The position numbers were made by a program, and so were the translations under genes. From contig JBHEPF010000093.1 in assembly GCA_046260445.1 (NCBI GenBank), positions 1 through 32,815 of the forward strand: 32,815 bases of DNA. The letters run 5' to 3'. A model generated the notes under the pieces. That model saw only the letters and a list, made by a program, of their open reading frames with translations, was not told the DNA's origin and did no database searches. This DNA is from F2B08 sp046260445 (GTDB lineage Bacteria > Actinomycetota > Actinomycetes > Actinomycetales > Dermatophilaceae). Of this stretch, positions 6,996 through 15,777 are shown one piece after another. Positions within the stretch are counted from its first letter, which is position 1. Each line of letters begins with the position of its first letter.

Positions 6996-8663
6996 ATGCC
7001 GACAGACCCCACCCGCCCGAAGTCCCTCAGTGCGGCTCTCGCCGCGCTCCTCGAGGTTGCCGCGACGGCCGGCATCGCCGAGGACGCCGCCCGGGCGGAG
7101 GGCGAGTCGCTCGCAGCCACGGTGGCGGAGCCGGCGACCGGCGCATACCTGGACTGGGTGCGCGAGACCGGCGGCGGCCGGACCGCGGAGGACTTCATGC
7201 GGGCCGCCCAGCGCGGTCGCCGCTACCGCGGTGCGCCGACACCGTCGATGAGCCAGCTCACCCTGACCAAGAGCCGGCATGCGCCTGAGTATGCGCGGGC
7301 TCTGGCCGGTGTCGCGATGGCCGCCGTCGGCTTGGGGCAGGAGAACGCCCGCGTGCTCGGCAACGCGACGACTGCGTCCGCGGCTCAGCTCGGTGAGGCA
7401 GTCGGTCCGGGCCGTCCCGCGACTCCGGCGACGACTCAGGCGCCGTCACCGGGACCCGACCTGCCCTCGGCCGAGCGGCTCCTCAGCTCGGTGATGAACG
7501 AGCTCAAGGACGTCTCGAGCCGGATCCGGGGGCTGCGCGACGACCCGGTTCTGGACCTGCCGAACGGGTCCACCTTCGACGTCGGGCACGGTGATGCGCA
7601 TGCACCCGGTGCCTTCGACCTCAACACGGGTGGCCGGTCCGCGCCCGTCGCGGACGCTCCGAACCAGACCGCCGGTGCAACCAAGGCAACCGCGGAGGCC
7701 GAGGCCGACACTCAGGCCCAGGTGCAAGGCGAGGAAGAACCGGTCAAGTCGGTCGAGGAGCTGCTCGCCGAGCTCGACGAGCTGGTGGGGCTCTCGGAGG
7801 TCAAGGGCGAGATCCACCGTCAGGCGGCTGTGCTCCAGGTCGAGCGCAAGCGGATCGAGGCCGGCCTGAAGTCCCCGACGATCACCCGTCACCTCGTCTT
7901 CACCGGCAACCCCGGCACCGGCAAGACCACGGTGGCGCGGCTCGTCGGCGGGATCTACCGCGCGGTCGGGCTCCTGTCCAAGGGCCAGCTCGTCGAGGTC
8001 GACCGCAGCGAGCTGGTGGCGGGCTACCTCGGCCAGACCGCGATGAAGACCGCCGAGGTGTGCGCGAGCGCCAAGGGCGGCGTGCTGTTCATCGACGAGG
8101 CGTACTCACTCGGCGGCGACCAGTACGGCCGTGAGGCGATCGACACCCTCGTCAAGGAGATGGAGGACAACCGCGACGACCTCGTCGTCATCGTCGCGGG
8201 GTACCCCGTCCCGATGGACGCCTTCATCGGTGAGAACCCCGGCCTCGCGAGCCGGTTCCGCACTCACATCGAGTTCCCCGACTACTCCGAGGATGAGCTC
8301 GTCGCGATCTTCCGGCTCATGGTGAGCGGCGCCGACTACGACGCCGGGGAGGAGGTCGAGGAGCGCCTCACCGCGATCATCCACGCCACGCCGAGGGGCC
8401 CGCAGTTCGGCAACGCCCGCTTCGTCCGCAACAAGCTCGAGTCCGCCATCGGTCGGCACGCGTGGCGGCTGCGGGACGTCGCCGAGCCCACCGTCGAGCA
8501 GCTGCGGACCCTCGTCGTCGAGGACTTCCCGCTCATCACCGCCCCTCAGGGTGAGACCGGGGGGCCCACCGATGCCGTGGACTGGACGGCATCGGGCACG
8601 ATTGAGGATCACGGCGCATCCGACGCGTCGGCACAGCGGCAACAGGAGGGTAGTGATGACTAG
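6996..8663 (+). CDS. CbbX/SpoVK-type AAA+ ATPase
   Basis: A 555-residue protein. The first ~240 residues are Ala/Gly/Thr-rich and probably act as an adaptor region and linker. The ATPase domain begins near VEELLAELDELVGLSEVKGEI, carries Walker A GNPGTGKTTV at about residue 304 and Walker B VLFIDEAYSL with D367/E368, and ends with a C-terminal lid. The SEVKGEI and DEAYSL signatures place it with CbbX/SpoVK-type AAA proteins, which remodel partner proteins; ESX EccA ATPases share this fold. It may remodel TelA or the signalling complex. ATG 6996 follows GAGG at 6987-6990. Its last 8 nt overlap the next gene. Confidence 0.88.
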   Translation: MPTDPTRPKSLSAALAALLEVAATAGIAEDAARAEGESLAATVAEPATGAYLDWVRETGGGRTAEDFMRAAQRGRRYRGAPTPSMSQLTLTKSRHAPEYARALAGVAMAAVGLGQENARVLGNATTASAAQLGEAVGPGRPATPATTQAPSPGPDLPSAERLLSSVMNELKDVSSRIRGLRDDPVLDLPNGSTFDVGHGDAHAPGAFDLNTGGRSAPVADAPNQTAGATKATAEAEADTQAQVQGEEEPVKSVEELLAELDELVGLSEVKGEIHRQAAVLQVERKRIEAGLKSPTITRHLVFTGNPGTGKTTVARLVGGIYRAVGLLSKGQLVEVDRSELVAGYLGQTAMKTAEVCASAKGGVLFIDEAYSLGGDQYGREAIDTLVKEMEDNRDDLVVIVAGYPVPMDAFIGENPGLASRFRTHIEFPDYSEDELVAIFRLMVSGADYDAGEEVEERLTAIIHATPRGPQFGNARFVRNKLESAIGRHAWRLRDVAEPTVEQLRTLVVEDFPLITAPQGETGGPTDAVDWTASGTIEDHGASDASAQRQQEGSDD

Positions 8664-10011
8664 CACCGGCGGCGCCGCGGTCCAGTCCGCGCCCGCTCCG
8701 GCACCTCCTGGAGGAGCCGCCGCCGGCTCAGCCGGGTCGGCTCCCGCGTCGACGACGTCCCTGGTCCCGGCGCAGACCCCCGGATCGACGGACGCATCAG
8801 GTCAGCGGATCCCGATGCTCGGCGCTGCGGATGTGCCGGCGGCGCTGACCCGGTGGCAGGCCGCGCTCACCGTGGCCGTCGTCGTCTGGGCCCTGGTCAC
8901 CGCCGCCCTGCTCGCCGCCAGCTTCCAGAACAACCGGGCCGGAGCGGCGAACACCGCTCAGCTCACCCGGATCCACGACATCCAGTCCAGCCTCTTCCGC
9001 GCCGACGCCATCGCGACCAACGCGTTCCTCGTCGGCGGTCTCGAGCCGGCCGAGCAGCGCGCCGCCTACGACGCGGGCCTCGAAGAGGTGAGCCGTCTCA
9101 TCACCGAGGCCGCCGATGCCCAATCTGCCGACCGTGAGGCGCTGGTCGTCCTCAACACGCACCTCCTTCGCTATGCCGAGCAGATGCAGCAGGCCCGGGC
9201 GAACAACCGGCAGGGGTTGCCGGTGGGTGCCCAGTACCTGCGCGAAGCCAGCGCCCAGCTCCGCAGCGACACCCTCCCCGTCCTCGAGGCCCTCGTCGCG
9301 GCGAACGAGGAGCGTGCCACCGAGGCCTTCAGCCGACACAACGTCCTTCTCGTCGCGCTCCCCGGAGTCGTCCTGCTCATCCTGTTCGGCTGGTTCAACC
9401 AGCAGCTGGCCCAGTCGTTCCGCCGCCGGTTCAACATCGGGTTGGTGGCTGCGGCCGGAGTCGTTCTCGCGCTCACCGTCGTCGTCGCCGCGGTCACCTG
9501 GTCGCTCGCGTCGGACGGATCCCGGCTCCAGGACGGTGACTTCGCGACCGCCGTCGACACGGCGACCGCCCGGACCGCCGCGAACGACGCGAAGTCCAAC
9601 GAGAGCCTGCGCCTCATCGCCCGCGGCTCCGGGGCCGCCTTCGAGGAGGCGTGGGTCGCGGCCGACGCGAGGGTCGAGGAGCTCATCGGCGCCGACGCCG
9701 AGCTCAGCGACCTCTGGGACCGCTACCGCGAGGGGCACGCCGCCATCGTCGCGGCCGATGAGGGGGGCGACTGGGACAGCGCGGTCGAGCAGGCCATCTC
9801 CACGGGGGACGGCTCCGCCTCGAGCGTCTTCGCCGCCTTCGACGAGCGGACCGCCGCCGTCGTCGAGAGCTCCAGTGACAGCGTGACCGGGTCGCTCGCG
9901 AGCGGCGGGTGGCGCGCGGTGATCGCCGCGATCGCCACCGTCCTGGCCGCCGTCGCGGCGGTCGCCGCCGTCGCGTGGGGCCTGACGGTCCGCCGGAAGG
10001 AGTTCGCATGA
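8656..10011 (+). CDS. glnX: GlnX-like membrane sensor protein
   Basis: A 451-residue protein with a disordered Pro/Ala-rich cytoplasmic N terminus and four predicted membrane helices, near residues 68-90, 229-247, 261-284 and 420-445. Each pair of helices brackets an extracytoplasmic helical domain, a tandem four-helix-bundle sensor layout as in mycobacterial GlnX. In mycobacteria GlnX passes the signal of amino-acid-loaded GlnH to PknG, and the adjacent genes here match. A strong Shine-Dalgarno (AGGAGGG, 8644-8650) precedes ATG 8656. It overlaps the AAA gene by 8 nt and glnH by 4 nt. There is no HAMP, kinase or methyl-accepting domain, so it must signal through partners. Confidence 0.82.
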   Translation: MTSTGGAAVQSAPAPAPPGGAAAGSAGSAPASTTSLVPAQTPGSTDASGQRIPMLGAADVPAALTRWQAALTVAVVVWALVTAALLAASFQNNRAGAANTAQLTRIHDIQSSLFRADAIATNAFLVGGLEPAEQRAAYDAGLEEVSRLITEAADAQSADREALVVLNTHLLRYAEQMQQARANNRQGLPVGAQYLREASAQLRSDTLPVLEALVAANEERATEAFSRHNVLLVALPGVVLLILFGWFNQQLAQSFRRRFNIGLVAAAGVVLALTVVVAAVTWSLASDGSRLQDGDFATAVDTATARTAANDAKSNESLRLIARGSGAAFEEAWVAADARVEELIGADAELSDLWDRYREGHAAIVAADEGGDWDSAVEQAISTGDGSASSVFAAFDERTAAVVESSSDSVTGSLASGGWRAVIAAIATVLAAVAAVAAVAWGLTVRRKEFA

Positions 10012-10973
10012 GGTCCTCCCGCCTGCTGGTCGGGGCACTGGGCGCGGCCGGGGTCCTGCTCGCCACCGCGTGCGGGTACTCCCCGACCCCGGTCCCGACG
10101 CCCACCCCCACCGCTGCGGCGACGAGCGCTCCCGCTCCGCCGGCAGCGCCGAACTGCGACAACGCGACCCAGTCCTACGACCCGCTCGCGCCGATGCCGG
10201 CACCCGGAGCGATGCCCGAGGGCTCGACGATGGCCGAGATCCAGGAGCGCGGCCGGCTCATCGTCGGCGGTTCCGCCGACAGCTTCCTCCTCGCCTCGCG
10301 CAACCCGCAGACCGGTGACATCGAGGGCTTCGACGTCGACATGGCCCGGTCAGTGGCTGAGGCGATCTTCGGCGACCCCGAGAGGATCCAGTTCAAGGTC
10401 ATCACGGCCGCCGACCGCATCCCGGTCCTCGAGAGCGGCGAGGTCGACATCGTCGTGCGCAACATGACGATGACGTGCGGTCGCTGGGAGCAGATCGGCT
10501 TCTCCGCCGAGTACTACCGCTCCGGACAGAAGATCCTCGTCCGCCAGGGCTCCGACATCACCGGCCTCGACACCCTCGCGGGTCACCGGGTGTGCGCACC
10601 CAACGGCACCTCGAGCATGGACAACCTCATCCGGCTCGTCCCCGAAGCGGTGCCGGTGGGCTCCTCGAACCACACCGGCTGCCTCGTGCTCTTCCAGCGC
10701 GGCGACGTCGACGCCATCACCGGCGACGACACCGTGCTCGCGGGCCTGGCCGCCCAGGACCCCTATGCCGTGGTCCTCGAGGGCGAGCCCTTCACCGAGG
10801 AGCCCTACGGCATCGGCGTGCCCGCCGAGGACACCGACCTCGCCGTCTTCGTCAACGGCGTCCTCGAGCAGATGCGCACCGACGGGCGCTGGTCCGCCGC
10901 ATACGACCGCTGGCTGGCGCCGACTCTCGGTGCCGGCAGCGGCCAGCCGACCCCCGTCTACGGGCGGGGCTGA
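10008..10973 (+). CDS. glnH: GlnH-like amino-acid-binding lipoprotein
   Basis: A 321-residue type 3 periplasmic-binding protein. It has a signal peptide with a lipobox around LLATAC (Cys22), then a Pro/Thr linker. The ligand-binding domain shows GRLIVGGSADSFLL, the GDIEGFDVDMARSVAEAIFG signature and VDIVVRNMTMTCGRWEQIGFSAEYY. It probably binds acidic amino acids or glutamine outside the membrane. No ABC permease or ATPase of the Gln family is nearby, which favours a sensor role with GlnX and PknG over transport. The start ATG overlaps the glnX stop (ATGA), with GGAAGGA upstream. Confidence 0.85.
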   Translation: MRSSRLLVGALGAAGVLLATACGYSPTPVPTPTPTAAATSAPAPPAAPNCDNATQSYDPLAPMPAPGAMPEGSTMAEIQERGRLIVGGSADSFLLASRNPQTGDIEGFDVDMARSVAEAIFGDPERIQFKVITAADRIPVLESGEVDIVVRNMTMTCGRWEQIGFSAEYYRSGQKILVRQGSDITGLDTLAGHRVCAPNGTSSMDNLIRLVPEAVPVGSSNHTGCLVLFQRGDVDAITGDDTVLAGLAAQDPYAVVLEGEPFTEEPYGIGVPAEDTDLAVFVNGVLEQMRTDGRWSAAYDRWLAPTLGAGSGQPTPVYGRG

Positions 10974-10977
10974 CCGG

Positions 10978-12105
10978 ATGCCGCTGTCGATGAGCTCGGT
11001 CCGGGCACCCCACGCTCCCGGGCGCCTGGGTGAGCCGGTCGACCCTGCGGCGATGCAGAGCTACCTGCAGCTGCTCGACGAGTGGCTGCGCGCGCGCCAG
11101 AGCGAGCTCGCCGACCTCGACGCGGCGGCCCTGTCCTCGGAGCGCAAGGCCGAGTTCACGAGCGACATGACCCTCTCGATGGCGCTGTGGCAAGCGGTCT
11201 CGGAGCGCAACCGCCGCCTCCTCGAGGTGTGGGACGGTGGCCGCGTCATGCGTCAGCAGCAGGAGCAGCTCTCCTCGCTGCTCTGGGGTCGGCTCGACGC
11301 GGCGGCTGCCGGGGGCCTCACCGTCTCGCTGCCAGAGGCGTGCCGGCTCTCGGACGCACTCGCGAGCCAGATCCGGGTCAAGCTCGCCTTCGACCCTGCC
11401 GCCGACGCGCAGATCGCCCGGATCAAGTCGTCCCGCGCGGCGCTCGAGCGGCTTCGCGACCAGCTCATGCTCGAGCCCCCTGCGGCTCGCGAGCGCGGCG
11501 CCCAGGTGTGGAAGGCGCTCGCGACCCGCGTCGCCGACGTCAGCGCCCGGGCCCAGCGCGGCGCGGACGTCGGGGGAGTCCTCGGTCCGCTCGAACACGA
11601 GCTGGCCCGGATGGAGCGCGATCTCATCGTCGGCAACGCCCAGCGTCGAGAGGCCCGTGGTGCGCTCGAGACGGCTCGCTCGATGCGCGGCGCCCTCGAG
11701 CAGCGGCAGGCCGGCCTCACCGTGCTCGTCGAGCGCGCCGTGCGCACCGTGCAGCCCGCTCCCCGGTATGCCGTGCCCGACGTCGCCGCACTCGGCCCGG
11801 TCCCGTCGACACCGGCCGCGATCGCCCAGTACCTCGACCGCCTCGAGCGCGTGTCCCGCGCCATCGGTTTCGCCGAGCAGGAGTACACCGAGGCGCTAGA
11901 GGAGCACGAGGACCTGCTCGCCCTCCTCGACGCGCTCGTCGTCAAGGCCGGCGCCCTCGGGGTCGCCGGGCACCAGGACGTCCGAGCCGCCGAGCGCCAA
12001 GCCCGCGCCGTCCTCAGCCGAGAGCCCTGCCCGATGCCTCTCGCGCGCCAGCTCGTGACCACCTACCAGTCGTGGACCGACACCGAGGGCAAGGAGAGCG
12101 CATGA
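10978..12105 (+). CDS. Uncharacterised helical protein of the pknG locus
   Basis: A 375-residue soluble protein, mostly Ala/Arg/Glu/Leu helix with likely coiled coils (for example ALERLRDQLMLE and LEQRQAGLTVLVERAV), and no signal peptide, membrane helix or catalytic motif. I do not recognise a family. It starts 4 nt after glnH and overlaps pknG by 4 nt (ATGA), so it is translated with them and could be a scaffold or substrate of PknG. A region around residues 265-285 is Pro-rich and separates two helical halves. Confidence 0.75.
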   Translation: MPLSMSSVRAPHAPGRLGEPVDPAAMQSYLQLLDEWLRARQSELADLDAAALSSERKAEFTSDMTLSMALWQAVSERNRRLLEVWDGGRVMRQQQEQLSSLLWGRLDAAAAGGLTVSLPEACRLSDALASQIRVKLAFDPAADAQIARIKSSRAALERLRDQLMLEPPAARERGAQVWKALATRVADVSARAQRGADVGGVLGPLEHELARMERDLIVGNAQRREARGALETARSMRGALEQRQAGLTVLVERAVRTVQPAPRYAVPDVAALGPVPSTPAAIAQYLDRLERVSRAIGFAEQEYTEALEEHEDLLALLDALVVKAGALGVAGHQDVRAAERQARAVLSREPCPMPLARQLVTTYQSWTDTEGKESA

Positions 12106-14465
12106 CCAGATGCGGACAGCCCGGATGCTCCGGCGAGATCCTCGACGGCTACTGCACGGTCTGCGGGATGCCGGGGGAGGCCGGCGTTTCGACCGATGCC
12201 CCTACGGCGATGGCGGTCCCGGGAGCGGGGGCGGCGCATCCCCCTGTCGTCGACGGTGGCCACTGCGCCCAACCGGGCTGCTCGGGAGAGATCGCCGACG
12301 GCTACTGCACTGTCTGCGGTGCGCCGGGGGGAGCCGCGCCGCTCGAGCCCGCTCCCGGCGACGACGAAGCCAGCCCGATGTCGGGCAGCGGCTCGGTCGC
12401 GACCGCCGCAGGCATCGGCTCGGCCGCGATCGGCTCGGCGCGCGCCAAGGGCTCCGGGGTGACCCAGCGCGTCCGCAGCGGCAGCGAGCGGATGCGCGCG
12501 GCCCGGCTCGGAGCCGGCCTGACGAACGTCCCGGCCGCCCCACCCGTCGATGCCGCCTCCGCTGTGCGCCTCAACGCCGAGGTCCCGGAGCACCGCCGGG
12601 TCTGCAGCAGCTGTGGCGCGGAGGTCGGTCGCTCGGTCGACGGCCGCCCCGGCCGCACCGAGGGCTTCTGTCCGCAGTGTCGCTCGCCCTACTCCTTCGA
12701 CCCCAAGCTCAAGGCGGGCGACCTCGTCGCCGGTCAGTATGCGGTGGCCGGCCCGCTCGCCCACGGCGGCCTCGGCTGGATCTACCTCGCGCGCGACCGC
12801 AACGTCTCCGACCGGTGGGTCGTGCTCAAGGGCCTGCTCAACGCCGGCGACGCCGACGCGCTCGCAGCCGCGATCGCCGAGCAGCAGTTCCTCGCGCAGG
12901 TCGAGCACCCGCTCATCGTCGAGATCTACAACTTCGTCACCCATGAGGGTGCTGGCTACATCGTCATGGAGTACGTCGGGGGGGCCTCGCTCAAGGACAT
13001 CCTCAAGGACCGGATGGCGGCGAACAGGGGCGAGTACGACCCGCTTCCGGTCGACCAGGCCCTCGCCTACGTCTACGAGGTTCTCCCGGCGTTCCAGTAC
13101 CTCCACGACCTCGGCCTCGTGTACTGCGACTTCAAGCCGGACAACCTCATCCAGGTGGGCGATGCGGTCAAGCTCATCGACCTCGGCGGCGTGCGGCGGA
13201 TCGACGACCAGCACTCGGCGATCTACGGCACCGTCGGCTACCAGGCTCCCGAGGTCGGTGAGGTGGGCCCGAGCGTCGCCTCCGACATCTACACCATCGG
13301 GCGCACGCTGCTCGTGCTCTGCATGGAGTTCCGGGGCTATCAGGGGAGCTACGTCCACAGCCTTCCCCCGGTCGACTCGACCCCGCTCTTCCAGGAGTAC
13401 GACAGCCTGTACTGGCTCATCGCCAAGTGCTGCGCGCCCGATCCCGCCGACCGCTTCACCTCCGCCGACGAGCTGCGCGTGCAGCTCCTCGGCGTCCTGC
13501 GCGAGGTTGTCGCCCGCCGCACCCCCGGCACGGCCCTGACCTCGGCAGCGTCCGTCCTCTTCGCCTCCCCGGCCATCGCCGGTGGCTCCCTCGACTGGGC
13601 GACGCTGCCGAACCTGCGGTCGGACACCTCCGACGCGCAGCACGCGTTCGTCACCTCGATCACCGATCCCGACCCCACCCAGCGGCTGCTCGCGCTGCGC
13701 CACGCCACCTCGGTCACGCCCGAGATCCACCTCGCCCGCGCCGACGCCCAGCTCCGCATCGGGGCACCCGACCAGGCCGAGGCCATCGCCCTCGAGATGC
13801 TCCGCCAGGACCCGTGGGAGTGGCGGGCGCTGTGGATCCAGGGCCTGGCCGCACTCAAGCGTCAGGACTGGGCGGGCGCCCAGAAGGCCTTCAACGCCGT
13901 GTACCGGCAGGTGCCCGGAGAGCTCGCGCCCAAGCTCGCCCTCGCGCTCGCCTGTGAGCGCGGAGGCCTCTACGACGTCGCCGAGGGCCTGTATGCGACG
14001 TGCGCCTCGACCGACGCGACCTATGTCGCTGTGGCCGCGTTCGGACAGGCCCGCGTCCGAGCCGCCAAGGGGGACACCCGCGGCTCCGTCGAGGCCCTCG
14101 ACCTCGTCCCGACCACGTCGCGTGGCTATCCGGAGAGCCGCCGGATGCGCGCCGCGATCCTCCTTGACGGCTCCGGCGACGACCTGGCGGTCCTCGCGCA
14201 GTCCCTCGACAGCATCGCGGCCACGCGCATGGACGGAACCGAGCGAGGGATCTTCACGACCCGTATCCTCGAGCGCGCCCTTGCCATCGTCGAGGAGACC
14301 GGACCCCAGCCGGTGACGATCGGGCCATGGCAGTCCGACGAGCGCACCCTGCGCGACGGGCTCGAGGACACCTATCGCGGACTGGGCCGCGACGCGGCCA
14401 CCCGTGAGGAACGAATCGGCTGGGTCCTGCGCGCCAACGAGGTCCGGAACTGGAGCATGACATGA
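12102..14465 (+). CDS. pknG: PknG-like Ser/Thr protein kinase with TPR domain
   Basis: A 787-residue soluble kinase. The N terminus holds two near-identical zinc-ribbon-like motifs (Cys 4/9/18/21 and 55/60/69/72, each ending DGYCTVCG). A rubredoxin-like domain with C168/C171 and C190/C193 follows, as in mycobacterial PknG. The kinase domain has K243 in VVLKG, a catalytic loop YCDFKPDN with D343 replacing HRD, and DLG replacing DFG, both PknG traits. The C-terminal ~300 residues are TPR-like. Mycobacterial PknG phosphorylates the FHA protein GarA/OdhI to control 2-oxoglutarate and glutamate metabolism. Here the FHA protein in the same operon is a candidate substrate. The duplicated N-terminal ribbons are unusual. 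Confidence 0.93.
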   Translation: MTRCGQPGCSGEILDGYCTVCGMPGEAGVSTDAPTAMAVPGAGAAHPPVVDGGHCAQPGCSGEIADGYCTVCGAPGGAAPLEPAPGDDEASPMSGSGSVATAAGIGSAAIGSARAKGSGVTQRVRSGSERMRAARLGAGLTNVPAAPPVDAASAVRLNAEVPEHRRVCSSCGAEVGRSVDGRPGRTEGFCPQCRSPYSFDPKLKAGDLVAGQYAVAGPLAHGGLGWIYLARDRNVSDRWVVLKGLLNAGDADALAAAIAEQQFLAQVEHPLIVEIYNFVTHEGAGYIVMEYVGGASLKDILKDRMAANRGEYDPLPVDQALAYVYEVLPAFQYLHDLGLVYCDFKPDNLIQVGDAVKLIDLGGVRRIDDQHSAIYGTVGYQAPEVGEVGPSVASDIYTIGRTLLVLCMEFRGYQGSYVHSLPPVDSTPLFQEYDSLYWLIAKCCAPDPADRFTSADELRVQLLGVLREVVARRTPGTALTSAASVLFASPAIAGGSLDWATLPNLRSDTSDAQHAFVTSITDPDPTQRLLALRHATSVTPEIHLARADAQLRIGAPDQAEAIALEMLRQDPWEWRALWIQGLAALKRQDWAGAQKAFNAVYRQVPGELAPKLALALACERGGLYDVAEGLYATCASTDATYVAVAAFGQARVRAAKGDTRGSVEALDLVPTTSRGYPESRRMRAAILLDGSGDDLAVLAQSLDSIAATRMDGTERGIFTTRILERALAIVEETGPQPVTIGPWQSDERTLRDGLEDTYRGLGRDAATREERIGWVLRANEVRNWSMT

Positions 14466-15775
14466 GCGACGACACCACAGGCGAGGACACGGCTGAGACC
14501 TTGATCGCGAGCGCAGGCGACAGGTCCGCCGAGGTGCCCGACGACGTGACCGCAGACGCGACCGCCGGGAGCCCACCCCCCGAGGCGCCGGTCGCCTTCC
14601 AGCCGGACACCCTGCCGTGCCCCAACTGCGGGGAGCCGGTCCCGGTCGGGGCGAACTTCTGCGAAGGGTGCGGGGCGCAGCTGGGCGAGGTGACCGAGAA
14701 GGTGGCCCAGGCCGGGCCCAAGGTCGACCGCCTCGGCTCGGTCCCGATCAGCCGCCCCACCCATCTCGTCACGGACACCGCGACCCCCGCGCCTCGCCGC
14801 CCGTGCGCCGAGTGCGGCGGCCCGGTGGGTGACGACCTGTACTGCGAGCTGTGCGGGACCAAGGCTCCGAGCGAGCGCGAGCACTTCCGGGAGGCTCCGG
14901 CGTCCTGGGTGGCCGGGGTGTGCGACCGCGGCGCCAAGCGCCCGCGCAACGAGGACGCGATGTCGCTCGTCGCGAGCGAGTCCCAGGGCGAGCGGTGCGT
15001 CCTCATCGTCCTCGACGGTGTCGGGAGCTCGACGGACTCCGACGTCGCCTCGCTCGCCGGTGCCCGGGCCGCGCGGGACTCGCTGCGCACCGCGATCCCC
15101 CAGGGGCTCGGGACCCCGGAGTCCCGAGAGTCCGCCGTGCACCAGGCGATCACCGACGCCGCCGCAGCCGCACAGACGGCGATCGTCGCGCATACCGACC
15201 TCGACAGCTCGAACCCGGCCTCGGCGACCTTCACCTGTGTCGTCGTCGAGGCCGAGCCGGAGGGGCCCGTCGCGTGGCACGGCAACATCGGCGACTCGCG
15301 CTCGTACTGGGTGCCCGACGCGGGCGAGGCCGTCCAGCTGACGCGCGACGACTCGGCGGCCGAGGCCCTCATGGCGGCCGGGATGAGCGCCGAGGAGGCG
15401 CACGGGTCGGCCCAGGCCCACGCCATCACGAAGTGGCTCGGTCGGGACAGCGAGGACATCGTCCCGGTGATCGGCAGGCTGCCGCTCACGGAGGACGGCT
15501 GGGTGCTCGCGTGCTCCGACGGCTTCTGGAACTACGCGGCCGACCCTGCCGAGGTCTCCCATCAGGTGCAGGCGGCCGTCGCCGAGCGCGGGGCCGAGCC
15601 GGAGGCGGTCGCCCTCGCACTCGTCGAGTGGGCGAACGCGCAGGGTGGCCACGACAACATCACCGTCGCCCTCGCCCGCCTCGGCACCCTGCCCGTGAGT
15701 GAGACTGGGACCAGTGAGGATGGGCACGACCCCGTCCACTCCGACACCACCGCCCCTGGCACCACCGAGGAGTGA
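14462..15775 (+). CDS. PP2C-type Ser/Thr phosphatase with zinc ribbons
   Basis: A 437-residue protein. After an acidic disordered start there are two zinc-ribbon motifs (CPNCG then FCEGCG; CAECGG then YCELCG). The PP2C domain follows with CDRGAKRPRNEDA, VLIVLDGVGSS, GNIGDSRSYW, LACSDGFWNYA and GGHDNITVALA, which include the metal-binding Asp residues. It should reverse phosphorylation by the adjacent PknG-like kinase, an inference from position. The ATG overlaps the pknG stop by 4 nt. No membrane segment is present, so it is cytoplasmic. The Thr/Pro/Glu tail is probably disordered. Confidence 0.92.
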   Translation: MSDDTTGEDTAETLIASAGDRSAEVPDDVTADATAGSPPPEAPVAFQPDTLPCPNCGEPVPVGANFCEGCGAQLGEVTEKVAQAGPKVDRLGSVPISRPTHLVTDTATPAPRRPCAECGGPVGDDLYCELCGTKAPSEREHFREAPASWVAGVCDRGAKRPRNEDAMSLVASESQGERCVLIVLDGVGSSTDSDVASLAGARAARDSLRTAIPQGLGTPESRESAVHQAITDAAAAAQTAIVAHTDLDSSNPASATFTCVVVEAEPEGPVAWHGNIGDSRSYWVPDAGEAVQLTRDDSAAEALMAAGMSAEEAHGSAQAHAITKWLGRDSEDIVPVIGRLPLTEDGWVLACSDGFWNYAADPAEVSHQVQAAVAERGAEPEAVALALVEWANAQGGHDNITVALARLGTLPVSETGTSEDGHDPVHSDTTAPGTTEE

Positions 15776-15777
15776 GC

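Noticed and set aside
8797..10203. 468-codon minus-strand frame over glnX and glnH
   Set aside because: Low-complexity Arg/Gly protein lacking motifs; the plus strand has membrane helices, a lipobox and coupled starts.
10008..10973. GlnH as part of an ABC glutamine importer
   Set aside because: No cognate permease or ATPase is next to it; the order glnX-glnH-pknG indicates sensing.
12063..14576. 837-codon open frame antisense to pknG
   Set aside because: A GC-rich shadow frame: composition is Arg/Gly/Val/Asp-rich with no domains, while the opposite strand encodes a clear kinase with conserved motifs and start-stop overlaps.
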